Shown: one piece after another, positions 45,701 to 53,912 of the stretch | How the letters are laid out: every line of letters begins with the position of its first letter | Numbering within the stretch: the stretch's first letter is position 1 | NCBI RefSeq assembly: GCF_914271545.1 | Contig: NZ_CAJZAH010000004.1 | Coordinates: 124,001-188,000, forward strand | Source of the DNA: Cupriavidus respiraculi | GTDB taxonomy: Bacteria; Pseudomonadota; Gammaproteobacteria; Burkholderiales; Burkholderiaceae | Length of the DNA: 64,000 nucleotides | Reading direction: 5' to 3' | Notes under the pieces: model-generated | What the model saw: only the letters and a program-made list of their open reading frames with translations | Told to the model about the DNA's origin: nothing | Database searches by the model: none | Program-made: the position numbers and the translations under genes

Positions 45701-45902
45701 CCAGCGGCGTGGCGACGGTTTCCGCGATGACCTTGGGGTTGGCACCGGGGAACTGCGCACGCACGACGACGGAGGGCGGCACCACTTCCGGGTATTCGGA
45801 AATGGGCAGCTTGAACATGGCGATCGCACCGATCAGGAAGATCAGTACCGATAGCACGCCGGCAAAGATCGGCCGGTCGATGAAGAATTTCGAGAAATTC
45901 AT
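42702..45902 (-). CDS. RND multidrug efflux pump (HAE1, MexF-like)
   Basis: A 1,066-residue inner-membrane pump, the normal length. N-terminus MNFSKFFIDRPIFAGVLSVLIFLIGAIAMFKLP is standard for HAE1 proteins, as are PSVVVRAQFPGANP, the TM4 proton-relay motif GIVVDDAIVVVENVERN (two adjacent Asp), and GLSAKNAILIVEFA in TM10. Together with its adaptor and outer-membrane factor it exports drugs from the periplasm and inner membrane. Sequence style is closest to the MexF/BpeF branch by my reading. Confidence 0.93.
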   Translation of the reverse strand: MNFSKFFIDRPIFAGVLSVLIFLIGAIAMFKLPISEYPEVVPPSVVVRAQFPGANPKVIAETVATPLEEQINGVEDMLYMSSQSNSDGLLTLTVTFKLGTDPDKAQQLVQNRVSQAEPRLPEDVRRLGITTVKSSPDLTMVVHLVSPNDRYDMTYLRNYAVLNVKDRLARIQGVGQVQLFGSGDYAMRVWLNPEKMAERQLAASDVVRAIREQNVQVAAGVIGASPALPGTDLQLSVNAQGRLNTVEEFGDIIVRTSADGAVTYLKDLARIELGASEYALRSLLDNKSAVAIPIFQAPGSNAIQISDDVRATMEELKQNFPDGVDYSIVYDPTQFVRHSIEAVTHTLFEAIALVVLVVILFLQTWRASIIPLLAVPVSIVGTFGLMHAFGFSINALSLFGLVLAIGIVVDDAIVVVENVERNIAEGLSPKEATYKAMREVSGPIIAIALVLIAVFVPLAFMSGLTGQFYKQFALTISISTVISAFNSLTLSPALSALLLRSHDAPKDWLSRAMDKVLGGFFARFNRFFGASSDKYGKGVKGVITRKGAVFGVYAAMLVLTWGVFQLVPKGFVPAQDKQYLVSFAKLPDGATLDRTEDVIRRMSEIALKHPGVESAVAFPGLSINGFTNSPSAGIVFATLKPFEERKSKELSGNAIAQQLNGEYAAIQDAFIAVFPPPPVQGLGTIGGFKLMIEDRAALGYDALFDATNAFANKARATPELAGIFSNYQVNVPQLDVQLDRVKAKQLGVPVTDVFDTLQTYLGSAYVNDFNKFGRTFQVKVQADANYRQHADDILQLKTRNAAGEMVPLSSLVQVKQSFGPDSVVRYNGFTAADMNGGPAPGFSSGQAQAAAERIAAETLPKGIKFEWTELTYQDILAGNAGVWIFPLCVLLVFLVLAAQYESLTLPLAVILIVPLSLLAAMTGVWLTNGDNNIFTQIGFIVLVGLSAKNAILIVEFARELEHEGRTIVQAAIEASRLRLRPILMTSFAFIMGVVPLVISTGAGAEMRQAMGVAVFAGMLGVTFFGLFLTPVFYVSLRLLATRGERRRAAAAPAPHGAEPHAIASAE

Positions 45903-46052
45903 GATGGTCTCGACGTAGAGGCTCCCCCTGGCAGGCCTGAATGACAGGCGCCATGAAGAGCGGGGAGCTGAAAATGCTTTTTTGTGGCTTGGGGTTGGGG
46001 CTGGGGCTGGGGCTTGCGCTTATGCAACGGGCGTTGACGGACTGGGGCCGGT

Positions 46053-46164
46053 CCCCTCTCCCCGCATGGGGAGAGGGTTAGGGTGAGGGGTGGTTTGCCA
46101 GCGTTTGCAGCATCGCCAGCGTTCACCCTCACCCCCCGCTCCTCTCCCGCTGGCGGGAGAGGGG
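46053..46164. repeat. REP-like inverted repeat, copy 2, inside operon
   Basis: It contains CCTCTCCCCGCATGGGGAGAGG (hairpin), GGGTTAGGGTGAGGGG, then TTCACCCTCACCCCCCG and CCTCTCCCGC-TGGC-GGGAGAGG. Arms and cores match the element at 41018-41137. It occupies most of the 273-bp gap between the adaptor gene and the pump gene of the same efflux operon. The hairpins could attenuate readthrough and lower pump expression relative to adaptor. Confidence 0.75.
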
Positions 46165-46175
46165 CGCAAAACCTG

Positions 46176-47429
46176 TCAGCCCTTCTTGCCTTCGCTGGCC
46201 TCGGCCGCGGCCTGCTTGCCTTCCGGCGTGCCGGCCTTCTGGTCCGCCTTCTGGTCCAGTTCGCGCTTGAACGCCATCTGGACGGGCTTGGGCGCCACCA
46301 CGTCGCCGGGGCGCACGCGTTGCAGGCCGTTGACCACGATGATCTCGCCGGCCTTCAGGCCACTGCGGATCACGCGCAGCCCTTCATACGTCGAGCCCAG
46401 TTCCACTTCCCGGTAAGCCAGCTTGTTGGCGCCGTCCACCACCAGCACGAACTTCTTGCCCTGGTCCGTGCCCACGGCGCGGTCGTTGATCAGCACCGCG
46501 TCATGGGGCGAGCCGCCGCCCAGCTTGACCTTGGCGTACAGGCCCGGCAGCAGGCGGCCATCCGGGTTGTCGAAGACCGCCCGCACGCGGATGGTGCCGC
46601 TGCGCGGGTCGAGCCGGTTGTCCACCGACTGGATGCGGCCCGCGTGCGGATGGCCATCCTCGTTGGCCAGGCCCAGGAACACCGGCAGCTTGTCGTTGTT
46701 GCCGCCGGCGCCACCGGCGCCGGGCGCGGTGTAGCGCAGATAGCTCTGCTCGTCGATCTCGAAGCTCGCGTACACCGGCGACACCGACACCACCGTGGTC
46801 AGCGCGGGCGAGGCGGCGCCGGGCGCCACCAGGTTGCCCACCGTGATTTCGGCGCGCGAGACTCGGCCGGTGACCGGCGCGGTGATGCGCGTATAGGCCA
46901 GGTTCAGCCGCGCCGCGTCCAGCGCGGCCTGGGCGCCGCGCACATCGGCGCCGGCCACGCGGGCCGCGTTGATGCGCTCGTCGAACTCGCGCTTGGAGAT
47001 CGCGTTGTCATCGAGCAGCCGCTGCGCGCGGGCCTGCTCGCTCTGCGCGTGGCTCGCGCGCACCTGGGCCGCGGCCAGCGCGGCTTCGGCGCGCGCCACC
47101 TCCGCGGCATAAGGACGCGGGTCGATGGTAAACAGCGGATCGCCCTTCTTCACCAGCGCACCTTCGCGGAAATGCACGGTGTCGATGGTGCCGCCCACGC
47201 GGGGCCGGATCTCGACCCGGTCCACCGCTTCGAGGCGTCCGGAGAACTGGTCCCACTCGGTAATGGTCTTGCCCACGGCGGCGGCCACGTCCACCGCGGT
47301 TGCCTGCGGCGCCGCCACGGCTTGGGCTTCGCCGCCATGGCCGCCGCGCAGGACGGAGGTCGCGAGACCCACGCTCAGCACCGCGACAATGGCGATCGCG
47401 ATCAGGGTGCGTCGATATTGCTGCTTCAT
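46176..47429 (-). CDS. RND efflux periplasmic adaptor (MexE-like)
   Basis: A 417-residue membrane-fusion protein with an N-terminal anchor helix (TLIAIAIVAVLSVGLATSVL). The lipoyl halves read TEWDQFSGRLEAVDRVEIRPRVGGTIDTVHFREGALVKKGDPLFTIDPRPY and NLAYTRITAPVTGRVSRAEITVGNLV; a coiled-coil hairpin (about residues 110-175) lies between them, then beta-barrel and C-terminal parts. The phrase TEWDQFSGRLEAV is typical of the MexE/BpeE branch. The tail is Lys/Ala/Glu-rich and unusual in length. First gene of the operon. Confidence 0.92.
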   Translation of the reverse strand: MKQQYRRTLIAIAIVAVLSVGLATSVLRGGHGGEAQAVAAPQATAVDVAAAVGKTITEWDQFSGRLEAVDRVEIRPRVGGTIDTVHFREGALVKKGDPLFTIDPRPYAAEVARAEAALAAAQVRASHAQSEQARAQRLLDDNAISKREFDERINAARVAGADVRGAQAALDAARLNLAYTRITAPVTGRVSRAEITVGNLVAPGAASPALTTVVSVSPVYASFEIDEQSYLRYTAPGAGGAGGNNDKLPVFLGLANEDGHPHAGRIQSVDNRLDPRSGTIRVRAVFDNPDGRLLPGLYAKVKLGGGSPHDAVLINDRAVGTDQGKKFVLVVDGANKLAYREVELGSTYEGLRVIRSGLKAGEIIVVNGLQRVRPGDVVAPKPVQMAFKRELDQKADQKAGTPEGKQAAAEASEGKKG

Positions 47430-47586
47430 TTTTCTTCACTCCATTCTTCGGGTTTTCTTCAACCGGAAAAGCAAAAGCACGAACGCCGCCTGCCGGCGCG
47501 CCAGGGCGGCCGGAAAGGTGAGACAGGCAGACAATCAATCGGGAACAGCTACGCGGTAATGCAGCGGCCGTGTCGCCCGACCGGCT

Positions 47587-48501
47587 TCATGGCGCCCAAC
47601 CCGAAGGTTTGGCGGCAGGCCGGCGTTCGAGCCGGGATGAGGCATCGTCATCGCCCGCGAGGTACTTCCGCAGGAAATGCGCACCTTCGTTTAGCCACAC
47701 CTGACATTGGTCGTGGGATTCTTCGACACCGTCGCCACAGGCGCCGGGCATGACATGGGTTTCAGCGGACACGCCGGCTTCGGCCAGCTTGCGGCCGAAG
47801 GCTTCGCCCTCCGCACGCAGCGCGTCCTGCTCGGCCACCTGGATCAGCGTCGGCGGCAGTCCCGCCATGCGCGACGCATGGGCGGGCGCGGCATAGGGAT
47901 GCACGCTGGCGGCCGGCGTGGGCAGGTATTCGCGATAGCACGACGCGAGGCGCTGCAGGGTCTGCAGCGGCACGGCGCCGCTGGTGCAGGACGCATGCTG
48001 CAAGCACGGATCGGTCACCGGGCGGATCAGCCATTGCGCGCGCGGCACCGGCAGGCCGCGATCGCGCAGCATCTGCGACACCGCGATGGCGAGGTTGCCG
48101 CCCGCCTCCTCGCCGACCACGGCGAAGTCCAGCTTGTTGACCTTGAGCTTGCGGGCCTGGCGCAGCACCCATTCGGCCGTATTGAAGGCGTCCTCGGGCG
48201 CGGCGGGAAACGGATGCTCCGGGGCCAGCGAATAGGCCGGCACGACCACCACCGCCGGGACGGTCGCGGCGAGCGATTCGGTCAGGCATTCGGCCGCCTC
48301 CACGTCGCCATCCACAAACCCGCCCGCGTGCAGGTACAGCAACCAGGGCAGCGCCGACACCGGCCGCGGCTGGGCGGGATAGCCCACGTGCACGCAAATG
48401 GTGCGGTCGGCGCTGGCAATCTCGTGGCGGACCACGCGCGCCAGACCACCCGTCGTGCTGGACGGGGCGGCGGACTCGGGTCGGGACGGTTGCTTGGCCA
48501 T
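47587..48501 (-). CDS. HSL-type alpha/beta hydrolase homologue without nucleophile Ser
   Basis: A 304-residue alpha/beta-hydrolase-fold protein of the hormone-sensitive-lipase group. The oxyanion motif is degenerate (LYLHAGGFVDGD instead of HGGGF). The nucleophile elbow reads VVGEEAGGNLA where active enzymes have GDSAGGN, so glutamate replaces the catalytic serine. The surrounding family residues YSLAPEHPFPAAPEDA and LIQVAEQDALRAEGEAFGRKL are intact, indicating a folded, selected protein rather than decay. It may be a binding protein, like plant GID1-type receptors that also lost catalysis. It follows the efflux operon genes' direction and is divergent from a LysR gene. Confidence 0.82.
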   Translation of the reverse strand: MAKQPSRPESAAPSSTTGGLARVVRHEIASADRTICVHVGYPAQPRPVSALPWLLYLHAGGFVDGDVEAAECLTESLAATVPAVVVVPAYSLAPEHPFPAAPEDAFNTAEWVLRQARKLKVNKLDFAVVGEEAGGNLAIAVSQMLRDRGLPVPRAQWLIRPVTDPCLQHASCTSGAVPLQTLQRLASCYREYLPTPAASVHPYAAPAHASRMAGLPPTLIQVAEQDALRAEGEAFGRKLAEAGVSAETHVMPGACGDGVEESHDQCQVWLNEGAHFLRKYLAGDDDASSRLERRPAAKPSGWAP

Positions 48502-48624
48502 GGCGCTCGGTGGGTTGATGCCGCGCTGCGTGCCGACGGGATGGACGCATCGCTAGCATGTTGCGATGCCTTGGATTATGGTGATTGACGCAGTTGGGAT
48601 AAAGCGAACCTTTGCCAACGCACT

Positions 48625-48642
48625 ATTCTGGATTTGGAATAA
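48625..48642. promoter_or_regulatory. Possible LysR operator TATTC-N8-GAATA
   Basis: A dyad with T-N-A-type ends, AT-rich, in the 290-bp divergent region between the hydrolase homologue and the LysR gene. It fits the general form of LysR-regulator binding sites. Arms are only 5 bp, so this is tentative. Confidence 0.3.
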
Positions 48643-48791
48643 TCGCGGCCGGCAACCCCAGGTCGTGCAAAGTCATCGATTTTGTGATCCACTCGCGCGT
48701 CGGCCGAGGTGGCACCCCACCGCGCCGACCGCCCTCCGTGAGCCAGCGGGGCGGCGACCCCGCCCTCCCGGGCTCCTTGCCGGAAGTCATC

Positions 48792-49718
48792 ATGGACCGT
48801 TTCGTTTCTATGCAGGCCTTCACCCGCGTCGTCGACGTCGGCAGTTTCGCGCGCGCGGCCGAATCGCTCGATCTGCCCAAGGCCACGCTGACGCGGCTGA
48901 TCCAGAATCTGGAAACGCACCTCGGCGTCAAGCTGCTGCACCGGACCACGCGCCGCATCAGCGTGACGTCCGATGGCGCCGCCTATTACGAACGGTGCGT
49001 CCGCATCCTGGCCGACGTGGAGGAAGCCGAGCAGTCGCTGACCCACCAGAACCAGACGCCGCGCGGCACCCTGGCGGTCGACACCATCAGCGGCCTGGCG
49101 CAACTGGTGTTGTTGCCCAACCTGAAGGGATTCTTCGAGCGCTACCCGGACCTGAAGCTGGAGCTCACCATCAACGGCAAGCCCATCGACCTGCTCAAGG
49201 AAGGGGTAGACGTGGTGATCCGCGTGGGGGACACGGTGGACGACACGATGGTGGCCCGCCGCATCGGCAGCCTGAAGCTGGGCCTGTTCGCCTCGCCCCT
49301 CTATCTGCGCCGCCATGGCGTGCCGCACACGCCGGAGGACCTGGCGAACCACACCGCGGTGAATTTCCTGTCGAACCGCACGGGCCGCGAGATGCCCTGG
49401 CTGATGCACAAGGACGGCAATCCGCTGGAGATCCTGCTGCCGTCGGCGCTGTCCACCAACGACGCAGAGGTCTACACCGGCGGCGCGGTCGAGGGCCTGG
49501 GCATCGCGCGCATGGCGCGCGTGCTGGCGCAGCCCTACCTGGACAGCGGCCGGCTGGTCGAGGTGATGCCCGACTGGCGGGCCGACGATCTGCCGATCTC
49601 GGCGATGTACCCGCAGAACCGGCATCTGTCGGCCAAGGTGCGCGTGTTCGTCGACTGGGCCGCCGAGATCTTCGCCGAGCATCCGCACATGGGCGAGCCG
49701 CGCCGCCTGGCCGCCTGA
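48792..49718 (+). CDS. LysR-family regulator
   Basis: A 308-residue LysR protein. The helix-turn-helix is MQAFTRVVDVGSFARAAESLDLPKATLTRLIQNLETHLGVKLLHRTTRRISVT (residues 6-58). The effector domain begins RGTLAVDTISGLAQLVLLPNL and keeps the PBP2 fold phrases LLKEGVDVVIRVGDTVDD and GLGIARMARVLAQPYL. The ATG lies at the start of conserved sequence after 180 open upstream bases. It is divergent from the serine-less hydrolase gene and could control it or the efflux operon beyond. Confidence 0.9.
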   Translation: MDRFVSMQAFTRVVDVGSFARAAESLDLPKATLTRLIQNLETHLGVKLLHRTTRRISVTSDGAAYYERCVRILADVEEAEQSLTHQNQTPRGTLAVDTISGLAQLVLLPNLKGFFERYPDLKLELTINGKPIDLLKEGVDVVIRVGDTVDDTMVARRIGSLKLGLFASPLYLRRHGVPHTPEDLANHTAVNFLSNRTGREMPWLMHKDGNPLEILLPSALSTNDAEVYTGGAVEGLGIARMARVLAQPYLDSGRLVEVMPDWRADDLPISAMYPQNRHLSAKVRVFVDWAAEIFAEHPHMGEPRRLAA

Positions 49719-49769
49719 CCGCGTGACGGCCTGTGACATACGGCCGCGCCCGCGCGCGGCCGGCCACGG

Positions 49770-51020
49770 TCAGGAGCGGACGGGCGCCGGTTCGGCCACT
49801 ACCCCGTCGCGCAGCATCGCGGCGATCTCCTCCTCCCCATAGCCGCATTCGGCCAGCAGCGCGCGCGTATCCTCGCCCAGCCGCGGCGACGGCCGCAGGT
49901 ATTGCGCGGGCGTGGCGGACAGCTTCACCGGCAGGCCGATGGTCTTGATGGCACCGGCCTCCACATGCTGCTGCTCGACCACCATGCCGCGCGCCAGCGT
50001 CTGCGGGTGGCTCAGCGCCTCGCCCACCGAGTGCACCGGCCCGGCCGGGACGCCGGCCTTGTCGAACTCGGCCAGCCAATGGGCCGACGGCCGCGTCGAC
50101 AGGATCTCGCTCATCGCCGGCAGCAGCGTGTCGCGATGCCGCATGCGGTCGGCATTCAGGCGGTAGCGCGGGTCTTCAAGCCATTCCGGCCGGCCCAGCA
50201 CCTGCGCGATGCGCTCCCAGTTCTTTTCGTTGGCCCCGCCCACGATGATGTAGCCGTCCTGCGTGGGGAACGCCTGATACGGCGTGGCCAGGATATGCGC
50301 CGAGCCGCTCGGCCCCGGCGACTCGCCGGTGGCGAAATGGATCGCCGCATGCCAGCACAGTTGCTGCAGCCCGGCCTCGATCAGCGAGGTCTCGACGATC
50401 TGGCCCTTGCCCGTCTTCTGCTTGTGCTGGTACGCGGCCAGGATGCCGAACGCGGCCAGCAGGCCCGCGTTGATGTCGGCGATCGAATTGCCGGTGCGCA
50501 GCGGCGGGCCGCCCTCCTCGCCCGTGATGGCCATCAGCCCGGTGAAGCCCTGGGCGATCAGGTCGAACCCGCCCTTGTCGGCGGCCGGGCCGGTGCGGCC
50601 ATAGCCGGAAATCGCACAGTAGATCAGCCCGGGGTTCAGCTCGGACAGCGTGTCGTAGCCCAGCCCGAGCTTCTCCAGCGTGCCCTTGCGGAAGTTCTCG
50701 ATCACCACGTCGGCCTCGCGCACCATGCGCAGGAAGACCTCGCGGCCTTCGGGCGCCTTCAGGTCCAGCGCGATGCCGCGCTTGTTGCGGTTGAGCATCA
50801 GGAAAGGCGCCGAGACGCCGTTGATCTGCGGATCGCGATAGCCGCGCGCATCGTCGCCGCCATCGACCTTCTCGATCTTGATGACGTCGGCGCCGAGGTC
50901 GGCCAGCATCATGCCGCAGGTGGGGCCGGCCATGATCTGCGCCAGTTCGAGCACGCGCATGCCGGCCAGCGCGCCGGGAGCGGCGCCGGTCGGGGAAGCA
51001 GTGGAGTTGGAGTTCGACAT
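49770..51020 (-). CDS. CaiB/BaiF CoA-transferase
   Basis: A 416-residue family III CoA-transferase. Residues LEIAQIMAGP-like VLELAQIMAGPTCGMMLADLGADVIKIEKVDGGDDARGY match the family opening; the catalytic Asp is in FDLIAQGFTGLM / SIADINAGLLAAFGILAAY; PYQAFPTQDGYIIVGGANEKNWERIAQVLG marks the second domain. It moves CoA between carboxylates. It is the last gene of a Bug receptor / enoyl-CoA hydratase / CoA-transferase operon, pointing to import and CoA-linked degradation of a carboxylic acid. Confidence 0.9.
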   Translation of the reverse strand: MSNSNSTASPTGAAPGALAGMRVLELAQIMAGPTCGMMLADLGADVIKIEKVDGGDDARGYRDPQINGVSAPFLMLNRNKRGIALDLKAPEGREVFLRMVREADVVIENFRKGTLEKLGLGYDTLSELNPGLIYCAISGYGRTGPAADKGGFDLIAQGFTGLMAITGEEGGPPLRTGNSIADINAGLLAAFGILAAYQHKQKTGKGQIVETSLIEAGLQQLCWHAAIHFATGESPGPSGSAHILATPYQAFPTQDGYIIVGGANEKNWERIAQVLGRPEWLEDPRYRLNADRMRHRDTLLPAMSEILSTRPSAHWLAEFDKAGVPAGPVHSVGEALSHPQTLARGMVVEQQHVEAGAIKTIGLPVKLSATPAQYLRPSPRLGEDTRALLAECGYGEEEIAAMLRDGVVAEPAPVRS

Positions 51021-51090
51021 CGATGGATCCTTGCGGCGACCGCCGCGAGGGCGGCGCCGGTTGAGCGAAGTTGCGAAGCGGCGGGACGGC

Positions 51091-51897
51091 TCAGCGCCCG
51101 TTGAAGCGGGGCGTCTCCTTGGCGAGGAACGCCTGGAAGCCGGTACGGAAGTCCTCGGTATCGAAGCAGTCGAAGGCCTCGTCGAGATCGCGCGCGGACA
51201 GCGCGTCGCCCGCCACCAGCTTGCGCGCGAACTTCTTGTGCCAGCGCGCGACCAGCGGCGCGCCGGCGGCGATGCGCTCGGCGGTGGCACGCGCCTCGGC
51301 CGCGACCTGATCGTCGGGGACCACGCGCGACACCAGGCCCATGCCCTGCGCCTCGGCGGCGCCGAAGATGCGCCCTTCGAGCAGGATCTCCAGCGTTCGC
51401 GACTCGCCGACCAGCCGGATCAGCGGCGCCATTTCCGGATAGGCCATCACCAGCCCGAGGTTCTTGATCGGCGCGCCAAAGCGGCTGCTCTCGCCGCAGA
51501 TGCGGATATCGGCCATGGCCGCCACCTCCAGCCCGCCGCCCACGCAGATGCCGTGGATCTGCGCCACGACCGGATGCGGGCAGTCGAGAATGGCCTGCGC
51601 CGTGCCGTGCATGACCTTGCCGTAGGCGATGGCCTGCTCCTTGTTCGAGCGCGCCACCGCGAACTCGGAGATGTCGTTGCCCGGCGAGAAGGCGCGCTCG
51701 CCCGCGCCGCGCACGACGATGCAGCGCACCGTGTCGTTGGCGGACAGCGCGCGGAACGCTTCGCCGAGTTGCTGCCACATCGGCAGCGTGAAGGCGTTCA
51801 GCTTGGCGGGGCGGTTCAGCACCACGGTGGCGATGGCGCCGTCGCGCTCCACCAGCAGCGGCGCGTCGTCGTGGTCGGTATGCATGCTCTGGGTCAT
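51091..51897 (-). CDS. Enoyl-CoA hydratase/isomerase family protein
   Basis: A 268-residue crotonase-fold enzyme: VLNRPAKLNAFTLPMWQQL, the oxyanion-hole segments RAFSPGNDISEF and IHGICVGGGLEVAAMADIRICGESSRFGAP, and the second acidic site region NLGLVMAYPEMAPLIRLVG. The oxyanion glycine-rich loop is complete; one of the two usual catalytic glutamates seems displaced, so isomerase or hydrolase activity is also possible. Middle gene of the operon with the CoA-transferase. Confidence 0.88.
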   Translation of the reverse strand: MTQSMHTDHDDAPLLVERDGAIATVVLNRPAKLNAFTLPMWQQLGEAFRALSANDTVRCIVVRGAGERAFSPGNDISEFAVARSNKEQAIAYGKVMHGTAQAILDCPHPVVAQIHGICVGGGLEVAAMADIRICGESSRFGAPIKNLGLVMAYPEMAPLIRLVGESRTLEILLEGRIFGAAEAQGMGLVSRVVPDDQVAAEARATAERIAAGAPLVARWHKKFARKLVAGDALSARDLDEAFDCFDTEDFRTGFQAFLAKETPRFNGR

Positions 51898-51918
51898 CGT
51901 GTGTCTCCCTGGTTCTCG

Positions 51919-52908
51919 TTATTCGGCACGGACATTCAGTTCCTTCGTCATGCGCGCGTACTTGCCCAGCTCCGCGCCGACGAACTGGCCAAACGCCGCC
52001 GGGCTGTCCGGGCCGCCGAACTGGACGCCCTGCGCGACCAGCTTGGCGCGCGTATCGGCATTGGCCATCACGGCGCCAATCGCGTCGTTGAGCTTCGCGA
52101 CCACGGCCGGCGGCATGCCCTTGGGCCCCATCACCGCATACCAGTTGGTCACGTCGAAGCCGCGGATGCCGGCCTCGGCGAACGTCGGCACGTTGGGCAG
52201 GCCCGGCACGCGCTGGGGCGTGGAGATCGCCAGCGCGCGCAGCTTGCCCGCGCGGATGTGTTCGAGCACGGTCGGCATGGTGTCGAAGTTCATGTCGACA
52301 TTGCCGGCCAGCAGGTCGGCCACCGCCTGGCCGCTGCCCTTGTACGGCACGTGGACCATGCTCGTGCCGGCAATCTTGTCGAACAGCACGCCGGCCAGGT
52401 GCTGCGTGCTGCCGATGCCCGACGAGGCATAGGTGAGCTTGCCGGGCTGCTTCTTGGCCGCGGCGATCAGTTCGGACACCGTGTTCGCCTGCACGCGCGA
52501 CGGATTGACCACCAGCACGTTGGGCACATAGCCGACGTAGCGAACGGCGGTGAAGTCGCGCGCGGGGTCGTAGTTGATCTTGGGCAGCACGTTCGGCGCG
52601 ATCACGTTGGCGATCGAATGGCCCATCAGCAGCGTGTAGCCATCCGGCGCGGCCTTGGCGACGTAGTCCGCGCCGATGGTGCCCGAGGCCCCCGCGCGAT
52701 TTTCCACGACCACGCTCTGCCCCAGCGTCTCGGACAGCCGCGCGGCCAGCAGGCGCGCCACCACGTCGGTGCCGCCGCCCGGCACGTAGCCGACCACCAG
52801 CTTGATGGGGCGCGACGGCCATTCGTCGGCGAAAGCGGGCGCGGCGGCGGTGAGGTTGACGGCGATCGCGGCCAGCGGCGCGGCGAAGGCGAGCAAGGGG
52901 TGGCGCAT
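51919..52908 (-). CDS. Bug-family periplasmic solute receptor
   Basis: A 329-residue Bug receptor with signal peptide to AAPAFA and the diagnostic WPSRPIKLVVGYVPGGGTDVVARLL, ENRAGASGTIGADYVAKAAPDGYTLLMG, PGKLTYASSGIGSTQHL and VPYKGSGQAVADLLAGNVD. It heads the operon with the hydratase and CoA-transferase genes, so its ligand is probably the acid those enzymes activate. No membrane transporter genes are next to it. Confidence 0.92.
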   Translation of the reverse strand: MRHPLLAFAAPLAAIAVNLTAAAPAFADEWPSRPIKLVVGYVPGGGTDVVARLLAARLSETLGQSVVVENRAGASGTIGADYVAKAAPDGYTLLMGHSIANVIAPNVLPKINYDPARDFTAVRYVGYVPNVLVVNPSRVQANTVSELIAAAKKQPGKLTYASSGIGSTQHLAGVLFDKIAGTSMVHVPYKGSGQAVADLLAGNVDMNFDTMPTVLEHIRAGKLRALAISTPQRVPGLPNVPTFAEAGIRGFDVTNWYAVMGPKGMPPAVVAKLNDAIGAVMANADTRAKLVAQGVQFGGPDSPAAFGQFVGAELGKYARMTKELNVRAE

Positions 52909-53044
52909 GTTGTCTCCGGTCTGGTGTCGGCATGGCAGGAGTCGGTCGCCCCTGCCTTATGATCGTCTTGACCGCGGCTGGCGCGTACGGGATATGGCGC
53001 GCCGCCGCGATCGGCCGGCCGGTCTGTCCGGCGGCCGCGCGATT

Positions 53045-53054
53045 TGGTATACCA
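53045..53054. promoter_or_regulatory. Putative GntR operator TGGTATACCA
   Basis: A perfect 10-bp palindrome with AT-rich flanks (TTTGGTATACCATAT), 38 bp before the GntR gene start and 137 bp before the divergent Bug operon. It fits FadR/FCD-type operators and autoregulation. The GTATAC core is shared with the site at 13188-13197. Confidence 0.5.
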
Positions 53055-53092
53055 TATCCCAAACCCAAGCCCTGACCAAGGAACATCCGTAC

Positions 53093-53905
53093 ATGGTTTA
53101 CCCTCACGACGGCCTGCCGCTGGACGAAGCACGCGCCCCGACGGAGCGCAACGGAGCCGCCCCGCTGCTGCCGGCTGCGCGCAATGGCGGCGAGCGTGGC
53201 CGGCGCACCGGCGCCGGCGTCCAGTCAACCGAGGCCGGCGCCGACCCCCTCGCGATCGAGCATCCCACGTTGGCCGCGGTAGTGGCGGAACGGCTGCGGC
53301 AGCTGATTACCGACGGCACGCTGGTGCCCGGCGTCTGGCTCAACGAACGCGACCTGTGCGAGCGTTTGCGCGTATCGCGCACGCCGTTGCGCGAGGCCTA
53401 TCGGCTGCTCGCCTCGGATGGACTGGTGGTGTTGCTCCCCAAGCGCGGGGCGCAAGTGGTGGAACTGTCGGCGGACGACATCGCCAATCTGTTCGAGGTG
53501 CTGGCCGTGATGGAAGGACTGGCGGGCAAGCTCGCCGCGGAACGCGCCAGCGATGCCGAGCTGGAACACATCGCGGACCTGCACCGGCAGATGCTGCAGG
53601 CGTACGCGGCGCGCGACATCAAACGCTATTTCGAGGCCAGCATGGGCACGCACGTGGCCATCAGCGCCGCCGCGCACAATCCCGCGCTGGCGGAAACCTA
53701 CCGCCGGCTCAACATGCGGGTGCAGAACCTGCGCTACAAGTCGAACGTGGAACCGGACGAGTGGTCTGCCGCGACCGCCGACCACGAAGCGTTCGTCGCC
53801 GCGCTGCTGGCGCGCGATGCCGACACCACCGAGCGGTTGATGCGCGAACACGCGCTGGAGAAGCGCGACTTCGCGCTGCGCGAGGCGCGGCGGCGGGAGC
53901 AGTAG
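53093..53905 (+). CDS. GntR-family regulator (FCD domain)
   Basis: A 270-residue FadR-subfamily regulator. A disordered N-terminal tail of 55 residues precedes the winged helix (LAAVVAERLRQLITDGTLVPGVWLNERDLCERLRVSRTPLREAYRLLASDGL). The FCD domain contains EVLAVMEGLAGKLAAERASD and ASMGTHVAISAAAHNPALAETYRRLN, with the metal-ligand histidines in place. Divergent from the Bug/hydratase/CoA-transferase operon with a palindromic operator between, so it very likely represses that operon until its acid ligand is present. Confidence 0.88.
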   Translation: MVYPHDGLPLDEARAPTERNGAAPLLPAARNGGERGRRTGAGVQSTEAGADPLAIEHPTLAAVVAERLRQLITDGTLVPGVWLNERDLCERLRVSRTPLREAYRLLASDGLVVLLPKRGAQVVELSADDIANLFEVLAVMEGLAGKLAAERASDAELEHIADLHRQMLQAYAARDIKRYFEASMGTHVAISAAAHNPALAETYRRLNMRVQNLRYKSNVEPDEWSAATADHEAFVAALLARDADTTERLMREHALEKRDFALREARRREQ

Positions 53906-53912
53906 GACCGGC

